Of a stretch of 8,623 bases of DNA, positions 5,916 to 8,623 are shown piece by piece. The stretch is from Deltaproteobacteria bacterium. Lineage in GTDB: Bacteria; Myxococcota_A; UBA9042; DTJE01. Location: contig JAADHL010000253.1 of assembly GCA_013151875.1 (NCBI GenBank), forward strand, positions 1-8,623, in the 5' to 3' direction. The notes beneath the pieces were generated by a model. The model saw only the letters and a list, made by a program, of their open reading frames with translations. It searched no databases and was not told where the DNA came from. Numbering within the stretch: position 1 is the stretch's first letter; every line of letters begins with the position of its first letter. Made by a program: the position numbers and the translations under genes.

Positions 5916-6845
5916 ATGCGCAAGGTAGTCATTATCGGTTCCGGGCCAGCCGGCCTCACGGCGGCCATTTACACGGCTCGCGCGAACCTGGAGCCGCTGG
6001 TCCTTGAGGGCATCCAGCCAGGGGGGCAGTTGACCACGACGAACGAGGTCGAAAACTTCCCAGGTTTCCCCGAGGGCATCACGGGCCCCGAACTGATGGA
6101 GCAGATGCGGGGCCAGGCCCAGCGTTTCGGAGCGACCGCGGAATTCAAGTCCGCGACCGCAGTGGATTTCACGACGACCCCCTTCAAGATCGAGGTGGAC
6201 GGCACCGAGACCGTGGAGGCGGCCTCGGTGATCATCGCCACGGGCGCCTCCGCCATGTACCTGGGCCTGGAAAGCGAACAGAAACTGATCGGTCATGGGG
6301 TGTCGGCCTGCGCTACATGCGACGGCTTCTTTTTCAAGGGAAAGGAACTGGCGGTCGTGGGCGGCGGCGATTCCGCGGTGGAAGAGGCCACTTTCCTGAC
6401 GCGATTCGCGACCAAGGTCACCATCGTCCACAGGCGGGATGAACTGAGGGCTTCGAAGATCATGCGCGCCAGGGCCGAGGAGAACCCGAAGGTGGAATTC
6501 GCCTGGAATTCGGTGGTGGAAGAGGTCCTGACCGAGACCGGCAACGAGGTCACCGGCTTGAAACTGAGAGACGTCAAAACGGGCGAGACGCGCGTGCTTC
6601 CGGTGGGCGGACTGTTCCTGGCAATCGGCCACAGGCCCAACACCGAGGTATTCAAGGGCCGGGTCGAACTGGATGAAAAGGGATACATCAAACCCTACAA
6701 GCACTCATCAACGAGCGTGCCCGGGGTATTCGCAGCGGGGGATGTGGTGGACACCCGCTACCGCCAGGCCATCACCGCGGCCGGAATGGGCTGCCAGGCG
6801 GCGCTGGACTGCGAAAAGTGGCTGGAAGAAAAGGGTATCGGATGA
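5916..6845 (+). CDS. trxB: Thioredoxin-disulfide reductase
   Basis: A 309-residue low-molecular-weight thioredoxin reductase (E. coli TrxB has about 320), a cytoplasmic FAD enzyme that passes electrons from NADPH to thioredoxin. The FAD-binding GSGPAG is at 8-13, and GGQL with the following TTTNEVENFPGF at 37-51. The redox-active CATC is at 132-135 (Cys132, Cys135). The NADPH-binding GGGDSAVEEA is at 149-158, and VHRRDELRAS at 171-180 keeps the HRRxxxR residues that bind the NADPH phosphate, so NADPH use is expected rather than ferredoxin. The second FAD motif, AAGDVVD, is at 273-279, with YRQAITAAGMG after it. The frame is open upstream to 5463, but that region is the antisense of thiE and codes for nothing recognisable. 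No thioredoxin gene is visible. The stop overlaps the nth start. Confidence 0.97.
   Translation: MRKVVIIGSGPAGLTAAIYTARANLEPLVLEGIQPGGQLTTTNEVENFPGFPEGITGPELMEQMRGQAQRFGATAEFKSATAVDFTTTPFKIEVDGTETVEAASVIIATGASAMYLGLESEQKLIGHGVSACATCDGFFFKGKELAVVGGGDSAVEEATFLTRFATKVTIVHRRDELRASKIMRARAEENPKVEFAWNSVVEEVLTETGNEVTGLKLRDVKTGETRVLPVGGLFLAIGHRPNTEVFKGRVELDEKGYIKPYKHSSTSVPGVFAAGDVVDTRYRQAITAAGMGCQAALDCEKWLEEKGIG
6831..6835 (+). promoter_or_regulatory. nth: Ribosome binding site that decides the nth start
   Basis: AAGGG lies six bases before the ATG at 6842, inside the last codons of trxB. An earlier in-frame ATG at 6818 would add eight residues (MAGRKGYR) but would overlap trxB by 28 bases without a comparable ribosome site. 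The ATGA overlap with the trxB stop also favours 6842. Confidence 0.6.
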
Positions 6846-7492
6846 CCCGCTGGGATCGGGTCATGGAGGCCCTGAGCAACCACCTCGCCGAACATGATCC
6901 ACCGTTTGTGACCATGGAGGCCGAGACCCACCGAAGTCCATTCAGGGTCCTGGTGGCCACCTTAATCAGCCTGAGGACGAAGGACGAGACCACGGCGGCG
7001 GCCTCGGCCAGGCTTTTCGCGCTGGCCGATACGCCGGAGGCAATGGCGAACCTGGACGACGACATCATCGCTGCCGCCGTCAGACCGGCCAACTTCTACC
7101 CGACCAAGGCGCGCAGGATCAGGGCTATCTCGCGCCGCCTGGTGGAAGAATTCGGGGGTCGGGTGCCGTCCGACCTGGACACCCTGCTTTCGTTCGACGG
7201 CGTGGGTCGAAAGACCGCCAATCTGGTCCTGACCGAGGGTTTCGACCTGCCCGGCGTCTGCGTGGATACCCATGTCCACAGGATTTCCAACCGCATGGGC
7301 ATGGTGCGCACGAAAAACCCGAACGAAACCGAATTCGCCCTCAGAAAATCCCTGCCGCAAAAATACTGGAAACCCATCAACACCCTCATGGTTTCATTCG
7401 GACAGAAGGTCTGCAGGCCCCAGTCGCCGCACTGCTCCATTTGTCCCATGTCCGATTTGTGCAAACGGGTCGGGGTCGCCAGAAGTCGTTGA
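6842..7492 (+). CDS. nth: Endonuclease III (DNA glycosylase/AP lyase)
   Basis: A 216-residue bifunctional base-excision repair enzyme (E. coli Nth has 211) that removes oxidised pyrimidines from DNA and cuts the strand at the resulting abasic site. The helix-hairpin-helix reads LLSFDGVGRKTANLVL (115-130), with the catalytic lysine at Lys124. The catalytic aspartate is Asp142 in VDTHVHRISNR. The C-terminal [4Fe-4S] loop has four cysteines, 191, 198, 201 and 207, in the canonical C-x6-C-x2-C-x5-C spacing, so the cluster should form. LISLRTKD (41-48) differs slightly from the common LSAQTTD stretch of E. coli but is a known variant in the family. It is translationally coupled to trxB through ATGA. 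A product active on alkylated bases or a MutY-like enzyme is unlikely given the Lys/Asp pair and the length. Confidence 0.96.
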   Translation: MTRWDRVMEALSNHLAEHDPPFVTMEAETHRSPFRVLVATLISLRTKDETTAAASARLFALADTPEAMANLDDDIIAAAVRPANFYPTKARRIRAISRRLVEEFGGRVPSDLDTLLSFDGVGRKTANLVLTEGFDLPGVCVDTHVHRISNRMGMVRTKNPNETEFALRKSLPQKYWKPINTLMVSFGQKVCRPQSPHCSICPMSDLCKRVGVARSR

Positions 7493-7519
7493 AAACCGGC
7501 CAACATCGACAATCCACGA

Positions 7520-7550
7520 TTGACGATCGATATTCCAAGATCGAATATCG
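7520..7550 (+). promoter_or_regulatory. Inverted repeat with possible overlapping promoter upstream of the GTPase gene
   Basis: CGATATTC (7528-7535) and GAATATCG (7543-7550) form a perfect 8-bp inverted repeat around a seven-base centre. TTGACG (7520-7525), a good -35 match, is followed after 17 bases by GAATAT (7543-7548), a poor -10 (3 of 6), so the repeat would cover the spacer and the -10. GATCGA also occurs twice (7525-7530 and 7539-7544). There is no T tract after it, so it does not look like an intrinsic terminator for nth. An operator for a dimeric regulator is the best reading, with moderate to low certainty. Confidence 0.4.
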
Positions 7551-7574
7551 GCCCAACCGGGGTAAGACCTGACT

Positions 7575-7581
7575 GAGGAGG
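7575..7581 (+). promoter_or_regulatory. Strong ribosome binding site of the GTPase gene
   Basis: GAGGAGG lies seven bases before the ATG at 7589. A second ATG at 7582 abuts the site and is out of frame, so 7589 is the start. Confidence 0.65.
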
Positions 7582-7588
7582 ATGCACG

Positions 7589-8623
7589 ATGGAAAATCCT
7601 GAAAAAGATCCCAGAAAAGTAATCATCATGGGCGCTGCGGGTCGTGATTTTCACGACTTCAACTGTGTCTACAGGGATAATGAAATGTACAGGGTGGTCG
7701 CGTTCACGGCCACGCAGATTCCCGATATTTCAGGCAGGTCCTATCCGGCTGAACTAGCCGGCGACCTGTACCCCGACGGGGTCCCCATCCGCGACGAATC
7801 GGAGTTGGAGGCCCTGATCAGGGAACACGACGTGGACGAGGTCGTTTTCGCCTACAGCGACGTAACGCACACGCACGTCATGGATTGCGGCAGCAGGGTA
7901 ATCGCCGCGGGCGCGGATTTCAGACTTCTGGGCGCGCGGGACACGTCCCTGAAGTCCCGTCTGCCGGTGATCGCGGTCTGCGCGGTCAGGACCGGCTGCG
8001 GAAAGAGCCAGACCTCGCGCTACATCGCCGCGCTGCTTCGCGATCGTGGTCTGAAAACGGCGGTAATCAGACACCCAATGCCCTACGGGGACCTCGGCCG
8101 TCAGGCAGTCCAGAGATTCGCCACGTTCGAGGACCTTTCCCAGGCTGACTGCACCATCGAGGAACGCGAAGAATACGAACCGCACATCGAACAGGGCGCT
8201 GTGGTATTCGCAGGGGTGGACTATCACGCCATCCTCAAAAAGGCGGAAGAGGAAGCCGACGTGGTGCTGTGGGACGGGGGCAACAACGACCTGCCCTTCT
8301 ATGTCCCGGACCTGCATCTGGTGGTTGCCGATCCCCTGCGGTCCGGTCATGAGCGCGCGTATCATCCCGGTCAGGCCAACGTAATCATGGCGGACGCGGT
8401 GATCATCAACAAGGTCGATTCAGCGCAACCCGATGACGTGCGGGAACTCCGGGCATCCATAGGCCGGCTCAACCCGGAAGCCCAAATCATCGAAGCCCGT
8501 TCAGAGGTCGCTTTGGATGAGCCGGTGTCCCTGCGCGGCAGGAAAGTGCTGGTGATCGAGGACGGCCCGACCCTGACTCACGGCGGCATGGAATACGGCG
8601 CGGGCACGGTCATCGCTCTGAGG
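7589..8623 (+). CDS. P-loop GTPase, COG2403 / 'cyclic 2,3-diphosphoglycerate synthase' family (cut by window end)
   Basis: The first 345 residues of a cytoplasmic P-loop protein; the frame is still open at the window edge, and relatives of about 450 residues suggest roughly 100 are missing. The N-terminal domain starts KVIIMGAAGRDFHDFN (10-25) and contains FTATQIPDISGRSYP (39-53), VFAYSDV (86-92) and FRLLGARDT (111-119). A nucleotide-binding domain follows: IAVCAVRTGCGKSQTSR (128-144) holds the P-loop lysine Lys139 and Ser140, then RHPMPYGDLG (161-170), TIEEREEYEPHI (189-200), LWDGGNNDLPFY (227-238) and a G4-like NKVD (274-277), which favours GTP. DGPTLTHGGMEYGAG (325-339) is another strongly conserved stretch. 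Database names link the family to archaeal cyclic 2,3-diphosphoglycerate synthetase, but the role of bacterial members is not established, so I would not transfer that function. It probably has its own promoter, separate from trxB-nth. Confidence 0.85.
   Translation, partial: MENPEKDPRKVIIMGAAGRDFHDFNCVYRDNEMYRVVAFTATQIPDISGRSYPAELAGDLYPDGVPIRDESELEALIREHDVDEVVFAYSDVTHTHVMDCGSRVIAAGADFRLLGARDTSLKSRLPVIAVCAVRTGCGKSQTSRYIAALLRDRGLKTAVIRHPMPYGDLGRQAVQRFATFEDLSQADCTIEEREEYEPHIEQGAVVFAGVDYHAILKKAEEEADVVLWDGGNNDLPFYVPDLHLVVADPLRSGHERAYHPGQANVIMADAVIINKVDSAQPDDVRELRASIGRLNPEAQIIEARSEVALDEPVSLRGRKVLVIEDGPTLTHGGMEYGAGTVIALR

Noticed and set aside
5817..6704. A 295-codon minus-strand open frame opposite trxB
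   Set aside because: trxB has the full set of FAD, NADPH and CATC motifs; the opposite frame has no recognisable domain.
7528..7550. The inverted repeat as an intrinsic terminator of nth
   Set aside because: The stem is AT-rich and the following bases are GCCCAACC, with no T run.

Overview
The window comes from a GC-rich bacterial chromosome, and every gene in it is a housekeeping type. It looks Gram-negative: there is a PlsB-type glycerol-3-phosphate acyltransferase and a predicted lipoprotein. After its lipid-anchor cysteine the lipoprotein carries an Asp/Glu/Thr/Pro-rich linker of a kind common in Myxococcota, Bradymonadales and other former Deltaproteobacteria. That placement is an inference from protein style; there is no rRNA or marker gene. 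I see no mobile element, CRISPR array, tRNA, rRNA or phage gene, and no stretch over 300 bases lacks a gene.

Layout. (1) Bases 1-438, plus strand: the 3' end of an iron-containing alcohol dehydrogenase gene. (2) Bases 469-4490, minus strand: a two-gene unit, plsB followed by a secreted calcineurin-like phosphoesterase, joined by an ATGA stop/start overlap. (3) Bases 4640-5209, plus strand: a small stand-alone GGDEF-family protein whose active-site motif is ruined but whose inhibitory c-di-GMP site is intact. (4) Bases 5160-5810, minus strand: a ThiE/TenI-family thiamine gene, convergent with the GGDEF gene and sharing its last 50 bases. (5) Bases 5916-7492, plus strand: trxB and nth, again joined by an ATGA overlap, behind a promoter with a perfect TATAAT box. 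(6) From 7589 to the window edge, plus strand: a P-loop GTPase of the COG2403 / 'cyclic 2,3-diphosphoglycerate synthase' family, preceded by a perfect 8-bp inverted repeat and a strong ribosome binding site.

How the parts may work together. PlsB makes lysophosphatidate at the inner membrane, and its partner is predicted to act outside the cytoplasm. TrxB supplies reduced thioredoxin, and Nth is an iron-sulfur DNA glycosylase. The other neighbours have no obvious common pathway. I found no clear new multi-gene system. The best leads are the probable c-di-GMP receptor, the ThiE-like protein lacking a metal-binding aspartate, the poorly understood GTPase with its palindrome, and the lipid-synthesis/phosphoesterase pairing.
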